64,000 nucleotides of DNA from the NCBI RefSeq assembly GCF_033807715.1, contig NC_084599.1, positions 15,350,625 to 15,414,624 of the forward strand. The letters are read 5' to 3'. Under the pieces are notes generated by a model. The model was not told the DNA's origin. It did not search any database and worked only from the letters and a program-made list of their open reading frames with translations. Shown here one piece after another: positions 51,379 through 60,104 of the stretch. The stretch's first letter is position 1. Each line of letters starts with the position of its first letter. Made by a program: the position numbers and the translations under genes. This stretch comes from Cololabis saira (taxonomy: Eukaryota > Chordata > Actinopteri > Beloniformes > Belonidae).

Positions 51379-54300
51379 GATAGATTTATAGTTGAAAAGA
51401 TGGAGTTGAATTGGTATTTTTTTTATCGTCATTTTTATCGTTATCGGGATAAATGCCAGAAATTATCGTGATACATTTTTTAGTGCATACCGCCCATCCC
51501 TAATCGTGACTCCTTAAGGCCACCAGAGAGTACGCTCTGAGATGTCGATACCATAACTGTAGACATTGATAACAAACGCTGACCCTACGACTAACAAGTC
51601 AGAAAAAGCTTGGTTCCTACATTCCTACATTACATTTGAGCTACTGCAGCCACACTTGGCTTCAAGTTCAGGTTTGACTTGTTAAACTGAATAAGGCCTT
51701 TATTTCCCTCATCTCTCATCAGAAAGTCATTTCAACGGTAATCATTATATCTCACTTTGCCCCTCAAGGCCGTGCTAAGCAGCTGCACAAAAACAGATCT
51801 GAGCACTGAGCAGCACTCCACCCCTGCAGCTCAAACACAGAAATTCACAGTCATGTGAAAAAGAAAGCACAGCCTCTTTTCTCAGGTTTTACATGTCAGA
51901 CAAAGATAATCTGGCCATGCAGGTCCTAGAGTAAGAGAACTACCACCTCAGGTGAACAACAGCACATAGGAAATTACACTGTGTCATATTTTATTGAATA
52001 AAAACTGAGTCAAAATCCAGAAAGTTGCAGCCAGGTACTACTAATCGAATTCACTTCATAAATTCTCCATCAAGAAAGAGCAAGCACATTAACATGAAGA
52101 ACATGGACTGAAGCAACTGTTGCCTATCAAACTGCTGCTGTAAGGGCATGTTCTACAATTGTACATGGAGAAATATTATTCACACTGTAAGTGCACACCC
52201 AGGAAACTTCATCCCAAAGACCTGAAAGTGCTCAGATAGCAAAATAGAAAGGAAAATAACTTGCCTCCCCTTGTTAAAACTTTACTGATCCTTGAACTGA
52301 GATATGATCTGAATTGTGATCTCTTTCAGCTTTTTCTCACACTCTTCAAACCACAGTTAGTATCCCAAGAGTTAAAATGCACAGATACAAATCAGAAATC
52401 GACTGTACAAGTGTGGTTTGTTTGGAAAGGATGCCAGGAAAAAGCTCTCTAAAAACAACAGGGATGGTCGTGGGTGTTGTGTCTGGTGAAAACTAAACAC
52501 AGCCTATCAGTACAAACACCACATGGTAAAGATCTAGGCTTGCCATGCAGCCACAGAACCGGGCAGTGTATCCAGATGTATTTGAGAGTAATATGCGAGG
52601 CTTAACAGCTAAAGTTTGGTGAAAAAGTGGGTCATGCAAAAGAACAATGATCCGGGCACACCGGGAAATCTACTACTAAATGACTGAAACTGAAAAGAAT
52701 CAAGGGCTTTTCAATGGGCTAGCGTCCAGGACTTGAAGAGGACATGAAGAGAGCTGCAGACACACTGATGCCCACAGATGTGAATGAACAGAAGCAAAAA
52801 CTGGAAGAGAGGAAAGGGTCAACATTCCTCCAGAACAATGAGAGGGATTGTTAATGTCATACAGAAACAGGTTACTTGTAGTTCATCCAAGCTGCTGGCT
52901 CACGGGGGGAACCTTTCCACTTACAACTTCAGTATTTGGATTGTGTAATTGACAGATTAATAATGACACTGTTGTTGTTCCTGACATGTAAACCCTCAGA
53001 AATGAGAGGACACTGTCTTTCTCACATAAGTGTCCATCAGACAAAGCATTCAACAGTACGTTCAGGCTTCACCTTTTTGTCTGCAATGTTCTCCAGGTGT
53101 CTAAAGGTGCTCCTGTCTGCCGGGGTCCAGGAGACAGAGGCGGCTGCAGAGCCGCACGGACCCCCCTGAGCATCCGCGCTGGCAGGAACGGCTGGGTATC
53201 GCATCTCAGACTCATTCTTCAGCCCCACAAATCTGGGCAGAGGTAGATCTGCGGAGATGATATTAAGATTTGATTTCTAATTTACCTTGACATAGGGCTG
53301 GGCGATATGGACCAAAAGTCATATCTCGATATTTTCTAGCTGAATGACGATACTCGATATATATCGATATTTTTTCTGTGCCATAATTGGGGTTTCCCCC
53401 AAACCCTTATAGCATAGCATCTCTGTTAGCTTCATTTTTTTCTGAGGCAAACCCTTAAAAAAACAGTCAGTTTTAATACAAAGCCTCGTGCCAAATGTCA
53501 CACAGGTACATTTATTAACAGAGGTCTGCACAATATCAAAATGTATAAAACAAATTAAATAAAAATAAACTGCCTGCATATATAGAATAAAAATGCTTCT
53601 TGAATAAAATAAAACAAATATCCCTTTCCTGCATAACAATTAAATTAGAATACACTGTGCAATTAATACAATGTAGACAGTAACAGGCAGACTTTTCCAC
53701 TGAGGTTGACAGTTGTGCAAATGACAAAACATTTGTGCAAATCTCAAATAAAACATTCAAGTCAATTTGTCACAAAATAAGCTATATCAAAATCATAAAA
53801 AAAAAAATATATATATTTTTATTATTTTTTTTTAATAATCGATATAAACGATATTGTCTCGTACCATATCGCGTTTGAAAATATATCGATATATATTAAA
53901 ATCTCGATATATCGCCCAGCCCTACCTTGACAGATTAGTCTTTTCACTGAAACTAAGCAGAAAACCAATAGAAATAAAAAACTAATTAATTTCAAGTTCA
54001 TAGAGAAGATTGGTTTGATGAGCAGCTTGCTGCTTGATGGGCTCTGAAACACCTCGGAGACCGAGGGAATGAATCAGGCTGAGCGTCTTTACAGGACTTC
54101 AAACCGCTCTGCATTTGATCCTCTGAGCACACTTCCACTAATAATCCATCAAGCTATGCAGTGCTATGGGGAAAACAGATTTTACTCTTTGTTCAGAGTG
54201 TGAGTAATTGTGCACTCTTTTAATAAGGGCAAACCCCCTCAGCTGTTTCCACACGACTCCCCCTTCATCCAGATTAGCACAAATCCTGCCACGTTAAGAT

Positions 54301-57300
54301 AATCTGCTGATCCCTTTTTGCTCTCGTAAGTCTCCGAGCAGCTGACTTACTGGTGGTTACGCTCTCCAGGCGGAGGGGCAGACCGGACTGGGCCACTGCG
54401 AGCAGTTTCAGGGCCACGTAGAACTGAGGCGTACCAAAGTAACCCAGATGTTTGGCTCCACATACCTCGGTCACCTGACAGAAAAACGAGAGAACAGCAT
54501 TACGTTTCATGTATGTGTAGTCTATCTGGACACATTCGAACCAAACATGGGCCATAACAATGTTAAAACACACTTGCATAGCGACCTACATGGACTAGAG
54601 GATTGCTCAAGTATATGAGTATTTTAGACCCCAATGAAGAAACCGTAATGTGGGGAAACAGTGTGAAAGGGATAAGGAGCTCAGTGGCATCTGCTCATCC
54701 TGCTCTCTTTTCATTAGAACCACAGTGGCTGTTTTAAGGGGGGGCCAAGAAGATTAGGCGTATGTAGGACAACCAAACAACCAAAACATAATTGAAATAA
54801 TATGCCACAATCTACTGTAGAGTTGCACAATACATAGAAAATGTATCACCATCGCAATATCAACATGCACAATATCAATATTACGAATAATATTGCAATA
54901 AACGATAGTCTATTACTTCAGGTGCCGTCCATTCACACTCTGAATGTCAACATATTTGGCTCTACATGACAAGTGAGATGCAAATCAATATGAAGAGTTG
55001 TTGCAGGGTGCAGGTTTGTATTAATTTCTTACAAAACCATGTTGTTGGACCAGAAATGATACATTTCTTTCTGTATCTGCAAAAGGAAAGGACAATCAGG
55101 GGTCAGCTTGAGCAGCAAAGCACATAGACCTAAGTATATGTTGCAATTTGTATCGCTATTGTAATTTTCAAGTATAATGTTGCATATGGCATGTTTTCCC
55201 AATATTGTCCTGCACAACTTTAGTCATTCAAAGGTAATTTAGAACTGTGTTTATTTATGAACACACGCTCTCCTTCTGTGGATGAACGTGCACGTAGACT
55301 GTAGATACGTGGACGGATCTTTCCAGGAAGCATTTTTGGTATCCATGGCTACGTTACCAGATTCACAGACACACCCACGCTCACAATCAAGCTATTTCTT
55401 CAAGAGTAGAAATCAAACTCTTTTTTATGGTGCAACACCAATGCAGCTTAAATTCACTATAGGCAAGATATTTTTGATTAATTTTGCTGAAGAAAATCTT
55501 TGTGTAATGTAAGGACGACATTACTAGCAAAATTAATTTCTAACAGTGACATTTCACATGCAACTGTACATTTTCCAAAAAATAATGACAATTACCTAAG
55601 CAATGTTAAAGACTAGTTTTAGTTTTTCTATATTATCAACCAAGTGAAGTGGGACATGTACCAGCCTGGGAACGTGGCAATGACCAGCAGTCTGAATGTA
55701 GGTCCCAAAGAAAAGTGCTTGCTGTTTCGTCTTGCTGCAGCCCGAGGTGTATAAACAACATACTGTGGCAGTGTGAATTAAACTGACCCACTGCTGAGTG
55801 ATGCCTCGTGTACTGTTGGAGATGTAGGACGGGTCCGTTTTAACTGATGTGAGTCTTCTCAATATCTTAAGTACTGTACTCTTTTTTCGTGTTTACAACA
55901 TTGTACGCCTGTTTTGGGAGAAATCTCAAATAGGTTCTAGAGTGGTCGGCTGTACCCAAAATGAATCACACACACACTCGCCTTTGCTATAAGATATGAA
56001 TACATTTATTAGCAAAAAAGCAAGCATTTACATAGAAGACATCCACAAAACCAGCAGTTTGCTAGGATAACTCTGCGTCACGTTACCCCCCGCAAATGGC
56101 AGAACAACATACAATATCACTCGTTTGCTAGGATTACGCTACAAGCTATCCCCCGCAAAACAGCAGCAATCATCACAAGGGGCCTGGCCTAAAACTCTTA
56201 CCTCGACACAGAACTGGGAGAGCCGGACAGTCCAAGCAAAGAGCAGCCATCATCAACCCGCCGGGCGTCCTGCACTTCGACCCACGGCAGACTCTCACTG
56301 GACTTCCGCCTTCCCTGTCTTTTATACCTTTCCCTCAGCACCTTGCGGAGGGGGGGGGGGGGGGAAGACCTATTCGCCCCCCGTCCGCAAGCTCTCAAAA
56401 CAAGTTTTGGCTCCCACGGGACCAAAATCCCGTGCGAACCAGGCGCTTTCTCACAGAAAAACAGGCATTTGCTATGATAAGCAGCAGGTGCGTGGCCGAC
56501 TAAAAACTAAAGCTGTGTTTTGGGAACCCAGGGCATCTTCAGGACACAAAACTTATTTTTTCTCACTTCAACGCCTGACATGTGAACCCAGATAAACCTA
56601 TATCCTGTTTTCCCAGTTAGCTCGTAAAAACCTGACTGAGGTTTGACCGCTGCAGACAGACTGACAAAAAAATAAAAGTGTAACAAAGCACTATTCTTCC
56701 TTACAAAGTCTACACAGTGTCTGTGCTGAGACAGACTTGTCTTTTCTGAATAGACAGCGTCTTTTAAATGAAGTTAAAGTTCCTCTCCTACACTGTCCCA
56801 GGAGTCTTTCCAGCAGCTCAGTGAGGTAACGTGGCCTTTATTCACCATAACAAGACCATCTGTTTTCTTGTGGCAACAATGGATTAACGCGAGTTCTCCA
56901 ACACCGATGCATTAGTGCGTCAGGCCTAGTATTGTTCAAACCTACATGAACACACATCTCAGAAAACATTTGCTCTGTCGAGATTACTTTAAATGTCTAA
57001 TGAGAATGAGAGGTCGTCTGAGTGCATGAGGCACAAAAGTGCCTTTTAGTCGAGGAAAGAACAGCTACAACAACTCTGTTCTCCTGAGAGGCTGAGGACG
57101 CGGTGAAGGTCAGGGCTGCAGTGTTAGCGAGTGCACGCCAGGTTGAGAGAGAGGCCGGTGACGAGATTATTCAGGAGCAACGGCGAAGGCCTTGAGGAAC
57201 CAGACTGGTTCTTCTGGTTAACGCATGTCACGTCACCAAGGGACTCACGAATGCCTCGTTTAGAGTTCGGTTGAGGAAATTAAGTTTGAACATCTTTCAC

Positions 57301-60104
57301 ACATAGGTATATACACACATATCCCTCAGTCTCTTTTACTTTGAATTATTATTATTATTATTTTTTTACAAATCTCATTAACTCATATTATTTAACATCA
57401 AATATTGAAAAACCAAATTAGTTTTCAAATTGTACTTTAATTTTGCAGCACAACTATTCAAGATGCCCTCAAATACTATCACATAAGAGTCAGATTTTTT
57501 AAAATTAAAGTTCAAATCATACCTGAATTCACCGTTTTGAGTTTTGTGCTAATTTCTCTTTTTTTAATTCAGGTTACCATAATGTACATGTACTCCACTA
57601 CTGTTTACAGTGTGCAGTACATGTATTTTTCATTATATTTATCTGAAAAGTAGACTTCTTAAAAGTTTATCTGGCTATGCTTTTACATTGAGAATTCTAT
57701 GTTTATGGACTGTGACAGAATAAACTAGTGTCTCAAGCTTTTGTGGCTAACTGTGTTTTGATAGGGCTATTGTTTTTGTTATCGTAACAGTTGCAAAACA
57801 AAAGAAAGTCTATTTCAATAAGTATTTGCGTTTCAGAGAGTCAGACCACACATTTCATCACTCGAAAGCCAAATCAGATAAGAGAGAAGCTGCCTAAAAG
57901 CTTTTTTTAACCTTTGGGAGGAACACAAGCCCTCAGTTGGAAGCCGTTGCACAAAGTAATATCTGTACACCAGCAGACTTCCAGAACATGTCGCTTTCAA
58001 TAAAGTCAAGGATCTGAGTCCGACATCCGTGCCTTAGTCAGTTAGACCGGTTTGGTAGCTGTTTCTGTCAACACATCATTGCTGAACAGGTACCTGAACA
58101 CACCTCGGAGCTCCAACACCGGCCGGTGGGGCCGGTACTAGGTGGAGAAAATTTGCTTGCTCAACAGCAGAACAAGCTGCATTCACAACTCAGACAAGAA
58201 GGTCTTTCCTCTGTTAGTCAAAGCAGATTCTGTAGTAAAAGTTAAGGGTCTCTAAGTGTAGTACGACATCGAAGAGGAAACAAACCCTTCTCTGTTAGTG
58301 TGTGACATGATGACCCAGAAGATTGCAGTGACTCTGGGAGACAGATCCTGCAGACATCCTGCAGCAGGGCTGAAAACAGCTCAGAGGCCTGTGTGTCAAT
58401 CACCCCCATGTGGTGGCGGCGGTCCAGGCCGGACAGGAAGGAACGCAGCTCAATGCCAAACTTCCTGACACCCACACAGACACACAATAGTCTGCCACTG
58501 CCGGGTGACGGCCCCGCGGGACAGAGTGTGACGTGGAACGAAGGCGGTAACGTGCTGCGCTGTTCATCTGAGCTGGAAAAATGCTTTTCTCTTCCTGTGA
58601 TGGGTCAGCAAAATTACTTGGTGGGACTGTGTTGAGCTCAGGGAAAAAACTGTCTGTCACTGCCACTGTTTTCTGTCAAACATGTCCGGGATCAGATCTT
58701 AAAGCTCTTTTAATAACTTGCAAAGAGAAGCAATTCCTTCCAGTTATCAGAGAAAAAAATCTGAATCTATTTTTTTTATTTTAATTCTTTATTTTTTTTG
58801 GAAAGCTGGGTAATTTGAGACATTCTGTTGCCTTTCACCTACTTGATCCTGCATCTATTGATACAAATTCATTGATTTCCTGCTTGCATACAAAAGATCC
58901 GATCCCTGAAAAACCAATCATCTTGCATAAGTGTCACAGCGGTGCTTACAATAACAAGGTGACTTTCACCAAATATGAATGCCTGTCTGTGGCGCTTAAC
59001 ACGTGAGTGAATGTCAGACTGGATAAGAGTCCTCAGCTGCTGCCAAGGAAGAACAAAGTACAAAAACAAAATCAAAATATTGACATCTTTGGATAATATT
59101 GTCAACTCTGGCTTATCAGCTGACTGATATACAGGAAGTTAATACCCACTCTTTTGTGATAAGATAACCATTTCTGTTGATTAAAAAAAAGAATTTCATG
59201 GGATTTCATTGGCTTCATCAATGAAACAATCCATTCTTTTTTATTTTCTTGAAGTCTTGAATAATTAAAACATGCACCATGAGGTCTTTTCAGGGTAAAA
59301 AGCTGATTCTGCAGCCCTAACTCTGTTGGCAGCAGATGACAACACTAACAACCATTTCAGGGGAAATAATGATACTGTTAGAGCTGAAAGCTTCTCCTAT
59401 AGCAATAAGATGTGCAGTAGTAATGTAACGATGAGGCATCCTGCCAAACGCAGAGCCATGTAAAGACACCTTCCCATCTAACGGAGGGGGTAGAGGGGCA
59501 GGGAGGGGGGAACAACCGTTCCTATTATAAACACAGCAGAATGAATATTCTGCTCATCATCACAGCATCTCCATTGGGGCCACCGAGGTTGTGGGTGCAG
59601 CAGCCGCAGCTCTGGAGCCTGATTTATGGTTCCGCGTTAAATCGACGCAGAGCCTTCGACGTAGCCGCGTACCCTACGGCGTAGGCTTTGCGTTAGTGTA
59701 ACGCGGAACCATAAATCAGCCTTAAGACCCTCACAACTTCACGTTTTTTTTTTGTTTTTTTTTTCCAGTTAATATTTATTTTATTTTTTTTAATTATTAT
59801 TATTATTATTATTTTTTTTTTTTATTGAACAGAATTTTTTAAACAAGAAAAACACACTTTACCTTCACAACATGTGATGACATACACGCACATACACGCA
59901 CACACAACACACAGCACTCACTTTATGCAGGGTTTCGGGAGGCAGCTGAGAAGCCTTGAACAGCTCCGCCACTTTGCCGGACGACAGTTTTCCCGAAGCG
60001 TCCACCTGACACAGCCCGTGCAGACCTGAGTAATACATCTGCTCCTGCTCGCTCAGGGAGAGGAAGCTGCCCACAGACGCCGCAGCGCCGGATTCCTGCT
60101 CCAT
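37094..60104 (-). CDS. reps2: REPS2 (POB1), RALBP1-associated Eps domain protein 2: complete coding region, 17 exons
   Basis: EH-domain adaptor that in mammals binds RalBP1 (RLIP76), an effector of Ral GTPases, and works with Epsin/Eps15-type proteins in endocytosis of growth-factor receptors in the cytoplasm. Joining 17 exons gives 1845 nt, 614 residues plus stop, close to the human length of about 660. Seen in the translation: EH1 at about residues 16-110 (with [10 protein letters not shown] and [18 protein letters not shown]); EH2 at about 243-335, with an EF-hand loop [12 protein letters not shown] at 296-307; [10 protein letters not shown] at 391-400; proline-rich PPTPPPRP at 406-413 and PPPALPPRP at 443-451; NFADF at 475-479; [10 protein letters not shown]; a C-terminal coiled coil ([20 protein letters not shown]) ending LRPVTST. 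The [18 protein letters not shown] segment and the LRPVT end separate REPS2 from REPS1. All 16 introns are GT-AG and phases agree. The ATG chosen at 60102-60104 has A at -3 and G at +4. Exons are listed separately. Confidence 0.95.
38756..38861 (-). CDS. reps2: REPS2 coding exon 16 (coiled coil)
   Basis: Acceptor ttttctgtcag, donor gtcagt, 106 bp. Encodes [19 protein letters not shown] and [16 protein letters not shown], the C-terminal coiled coil that in mammals lies in the RalBP1-binding region. Confidence 0.96.
40038..40402. mobile_element. Tc1/mariner-type MITE in REPS2 intron 15
   Basis: Ends CAGGACTGTCTCAAAAAATT and, inverted, CAGGACTGTCTCAGAAAATT, flanked by TA at 40036-40037 and 40403-40404. 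The inverted arms extend more than 110 bp (CTGGATTCATTACAAATCAACTGAAATATTGCAAGC and its inverse). Known class of fish MITE with 'AGAATATTGTGATAAAG' next to the ends. Confidence 0.9.
40559..40692 (-). CDS. reps2: REPS2 coding exon 15 ([10 protein letters not shown])
   Basis: Acceptor tatgtttcag, donor gttagt, 134 bp. Encodes [32 protein letters not shown] and [10 protein letters not shown](K). [16 protein letters not shown] matches SKPIRRKFRPENQ of mammalian REPS2. Confidence 0.95.
40799..40879 (-). CDS. reps2: REPS2 coding exon 14
   Basis: Acceptor tgtgttacag, donor gtccga (a weaker donor), 81 bp, 27 codons, phase 0 to 0, so optional inclusion is possible. Encodes [19 protein letters not shown] then TEDLNTKQ. 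Low conservation. Supported mainly by frame continuity across a 3.8-kb intron upstream. Confidence 0.75.
44660..44749 (-). CDS. reps2: REPS2 coding exon 13 (NFADF segment)
   Basis: Acceptor ctcctgccag, donor gtgagc, 90 bp, phase 0 to 0, so it could be skipped without breaking frame. Encodes [15 protein letters not shown] and [14 protein letters not shown]. The PNFADFS motif is also known from REPS1. Confidence 0.9.
44869..44930 (-). CDS. reps2: REPS2 coding exon 12 (second proline-rich motif)
   Basis: Acceptor ttatgtcag, donor gtgagt, 62 bp. Encodes [20 protein letters not shown] then Q, matching [20 protein letters not shown] of human REPS2. Confidence 0.95.
45209..45342 (-). CDS. reps2: REPS2 coding exon 11 (SYSSTSIED and first proline-rich motif)
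   Basis: Acceptor tcacctccag, donor gtacga, 134 bp. Encodes [32 protein letters not shown] and [12 protein letters not shown]. The proline run is a class-II-like SH3 ligand. This is the best REPS2-specific block in the gene. Confidence 0.96.
45454..45502 (-). CDS. reps2: REPS2 coding exon 10 (49-bp micro-exon)
   Basis: Acceptor ttcctcgcag, donor gtgacc. Encodes [16 protein letters not shown], whose basic end joins exon 11 to make [11 protein letters not shown], as in mammals ([14 protein letters not shown]). Confidence 0.9.
46331..46409 (-). CDS. reps2: REPS2 coding exon 9 (linker)
   Basis: Acceptor ttttcccag, donor gtaaat, 79 bp. Encodes [20 protein letters not shown] then DDSSKQ. It resembles the RMEKTSV...PNQDVTSDDKQ region of mammalian REPS2 only loosely. 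Phase fits both neighbours. Confidence 0.85.
46806..46971 (-). CDS. reps2: REPS2 coding exon 8 (EF-hand loop and end of EH2)
   Basis: Acceptor gtttttcag, donor gtaagg, 166 bp. Encodes [17 protein letters not shown], a canonical EF-hand calcium-binding loop (D-V-D-R-D-G, E at position 12), then [19 protein letters not shown] and ends PGTPE in phase 0. Confidence 0.96.
47502..47857. mobile_element. DNA transposon remnant (CAGGGTTT ends) in REPS2 intron 8-7 interval
   Basis: Left end CAGGGTTTATACAGCAATCC, right end (inverted) CAGGGTTTCCGCAGGGTTTTAAAAAGTA. TGTAT directly flanks both ends (47497-47501, 47858-47862). The interior is AT-rich with AATACC/TTAATA repeats. Matches the common fish 'CAGGGTTTCCGCGGGGTCTTAAAAAG' repeat end. 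Lies between exons 7 and 8. Confidence 0.65.
48915..48990. repeat. (TA)n-(CA)n compound microsatellite
   Basis: TA run passing into about 14 CA units, in the intron between REPS2 exons 7 and 8. Confidence 0.97.
49171..49234 (-). CDS. reps2: REPS2 coding exon 7 (EH2 core)
   Basis: Acceptor gtttgcag, donor gtaagc, 64 bp. Encodes [20 protein letters not shown] and the first two bases of the Trp codon completed by exon 8, giving the SHIWELSD motif of EH domains. Confidence 0.95.
49334..49460 (-). CDS. reps2: REPS2 coding exon 6 (start of EH2)
   Basis: Acceptor ggcccag, donor gtatca, 127 bp. Encodes an acidic stretch (DVEDSSDSD), then [16 protein letters not shown] and [12 protein letters not shown], the opening helix of the second EH domain. 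PWRITEEQ is diagnostic for REPS1/2. Confidence 0.95.
49611..49714 (-). CDS. reps2: REPS2 coding exon 5 (linker)
   Basis: Acceptor tgtccttcag, donor gtacag, 104 bp, phase 1 in and 0 out. Encodes [18 protein letters not shown] and then [11 protein letters not shown]. Poorly conserved linker. Supported by the frame, the splice sites and its position between exons 4 and 6. Confidence 0.85.
49885..50382. mobile_element. TTAA-specific non-autonomous DNA transposon in REPS2 intron 4
   Basis: Inverted ends AGGGGACCTATTATG / inverse of AGGGGACCTATTATGGCAAC, flanked by TTAA at 49881-49884 and 50383-50386. TTAA duplication is the mark of piggyBac and Kolobok transposases; I do not decide between them. 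About 500 bp, non-coding. Fills most of the 752-bp intron between exons 4 and 5. Confidence 0.88.
50467..50563 (-). CDS. reps2: REPS2 coding exon 4 (Ser/Pro linker)
   Basis: Acceptor ttttggtag, donor gtaagg, 97 bp, leaving one base. Encodes [18 protein letters not shown], corresponding to the Ser-Pro rich SPLASPPSSPP segment of the mammalian linker, a likely phosphorylated region. Confidence 0.9.
50746..51502. mobile_element. hAT-type element, family A copy 3, in REPS2 intron 3
   Basis: Ends TAGGGATGGGTGATATTTTACC and, inverted, TAGGGATGGGCGGTATGCAC. Perfect 8-bp duplication ATCGTGAC at 50738-50745 and 51503-51510. The middle is a GGAA then GAAA tract starting immediately after the left arm of the fold-back (GAAGCTGATTTATGG). 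Confidence 0.93.
50869..51380. repeat. (GGAA)n / (GAAA)n tract inside hAT copy 3
   Basis: GGAA units to about 50931, then a higher-order array built on AATGAGCCTGAAAGAAAGAA (about five copies), changing to AATGAGGCAGAAAGAAAGAA variants and finally pure GAAA. Confidence 0.97.
51840..52930 (+). pseudogene. Tc1-like transposon relic in REPS2 intron 3
   Basis: Starts CACAGTCATGTGAAAAAGAAAGCACAGCC and contains CCAGGTACTACTAATC and then ACACCGGGAAATCTACTACTAAATGACTGAAACTGAAAAGAATCAAG (the T-S-K-S-T-x-E-W-L-K-K-K-R-I-K segment before the last catalytic residue). Towards the 3' end it has AACATTCCTCCAGAACAATGAGAGG..GTCATACAGAAACAGGTTACTT. This order and text match a known fish Tc1 family. Frame is destroyed. 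Confidence 0.75.
53073..53248 (-). CDS. reps2: REPS2 coding exon 3 (linker after EH1)
   Basis: Acceptor ctccgcag, donor gtgaag, 176 bp. Begins (N)[18 protein letters not shown], matching the LPLPRF linker of REPS proteins, then a low-complexity Ala/Gly/Ser stretch of little conservation and ends ENIADKK. Confidence 0.94.
53293..53924. mobile_element. hAT-type element, family B copy 2, in REPS2 intron 2
   Basis: Ends TAGGGCTGGGCGATATGGAC / inverse TAGGGCTGGGCGATATATCG. Perfect 8-bp duplication CCTTGACA at 53285-53292 and 53925-53932. Nearly identical to the copy at 7063-7697 along its length, indicating recent spread. Lies 45 bp upstream of exon 3 in transcript order. Confidence 0.94.
54351..54474 (-). 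CDS. reps2: REPS2 coding exon 2 (second half of EH1)
   Basis: Acceptor tttctgtcag, donor gtaagt, 124 bp, entering phase 0 and leaving one base. Encodes [14 protein letters not shown], then [18 protein letters not shown] and RLESVTT, near-identical to the EH1 core of vertebrate REPS2. Intron 1 upstream is 5.4 kb. Confidence 0.96.
54818..55222. mobile_element. Possible DNA transposon remnant in REPS2 intron 1
   Basis: AGAGTTGCACAATACATAG at the left and the inverse of AAAGTTGTGCAGGACAATA at the right resemble imperfect terminal inverted repeats around AT-rich sequence with CAATAT repeats. No target duplication found. Confidence 0.4.
55930..56582 (-). mobile_element. Candidate solo LTR in REPS2 intron 1
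   Basis: On the minus strand the order is: a poly(C) run (56364-56350), TATA box GGTATAAAAGA (56328-56318), a leader ending CGAG|GTAAGAG (a donor-like site near 56200), two diverged repeats of about 38 bp (CCTAGCAAAC..TTGCGGGGG), and AATAAA (56010-56005). TATA followed by AATAAA within about 310 bp is the U3-R-U5 layout of a long terminal repeat. No internal viral genes and no clear target duplication are present. Ends are approximate. Confidence 0.4.
56350..56364. repeat. Poly(G) run
   Basis: 15 G, just upstream of the TATA box of the candidate LTR. Confidence 0.95.
57000..58180. other. REPS2 intron 1 without recognised features
   Basis: No coding, RNA or transposon signature recognised; AT-rich between 57330 and 57700. 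Confidence 0.55.
58242..58468 (-). CDS. Unassigned exon-like open frame in REPS2 intron 1
   Basis: After an acceptor-like tgtgtgtctgtgtgggtgtcag on the minus strand, an open frame reads [49 protein letters not shown] and runs to a stop at 58242. Codon composition looks protein-like and the N-terminal half could form helices. I do not recognise the family. A donor is not obvious (weak candidates GG|GTCATC and AGG|GTTTGT). It may be a captured or decayed exon, or chance. It is not part of any REPS2 form I know, and REPS2 is fully accounted for without it. Confidence 0.2.
59617..59724. mobile_element. Palindromic (fold-back) element, copy 4
   Basis: GCCTGATTTATGGTTCCGCG and, inverted, GGCTGATTTATGGTTCCGCG, with CGACGCAGAGCC / GGCGTAGGCTTTGCG cores; about 108 bp. 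About 200 bp inside REPS2 intron 1. Confidence 0.8.
59922..60104 (-). CDS. reps2: REPS2 coding exon 1 (start codon, first half of EH1)
   Basis: Residues 1-61, starting [10 protein letters not shown] and ending PPETLHK before donor gtgagt; phase 0. The open frame continues upstream to 60239, but that extension starts with GTG, not ATG. The ATG at 60102-60104 with a strong context is the only in-frame ATG start seen. It puts the first EH residues ([18 protein letters not shown]) close to the N-terminus. The mammalian protein has a poly-alanine leader here; this one has only AAAS. Confidence 0.93.

Noticed and set aside
50861..51471. Open frames of 60-102 codons of Lys/Glu or Phe/Leu/Ser
   Set aside because: Same cause: purine tetranucleotide array in hAT copy 3.
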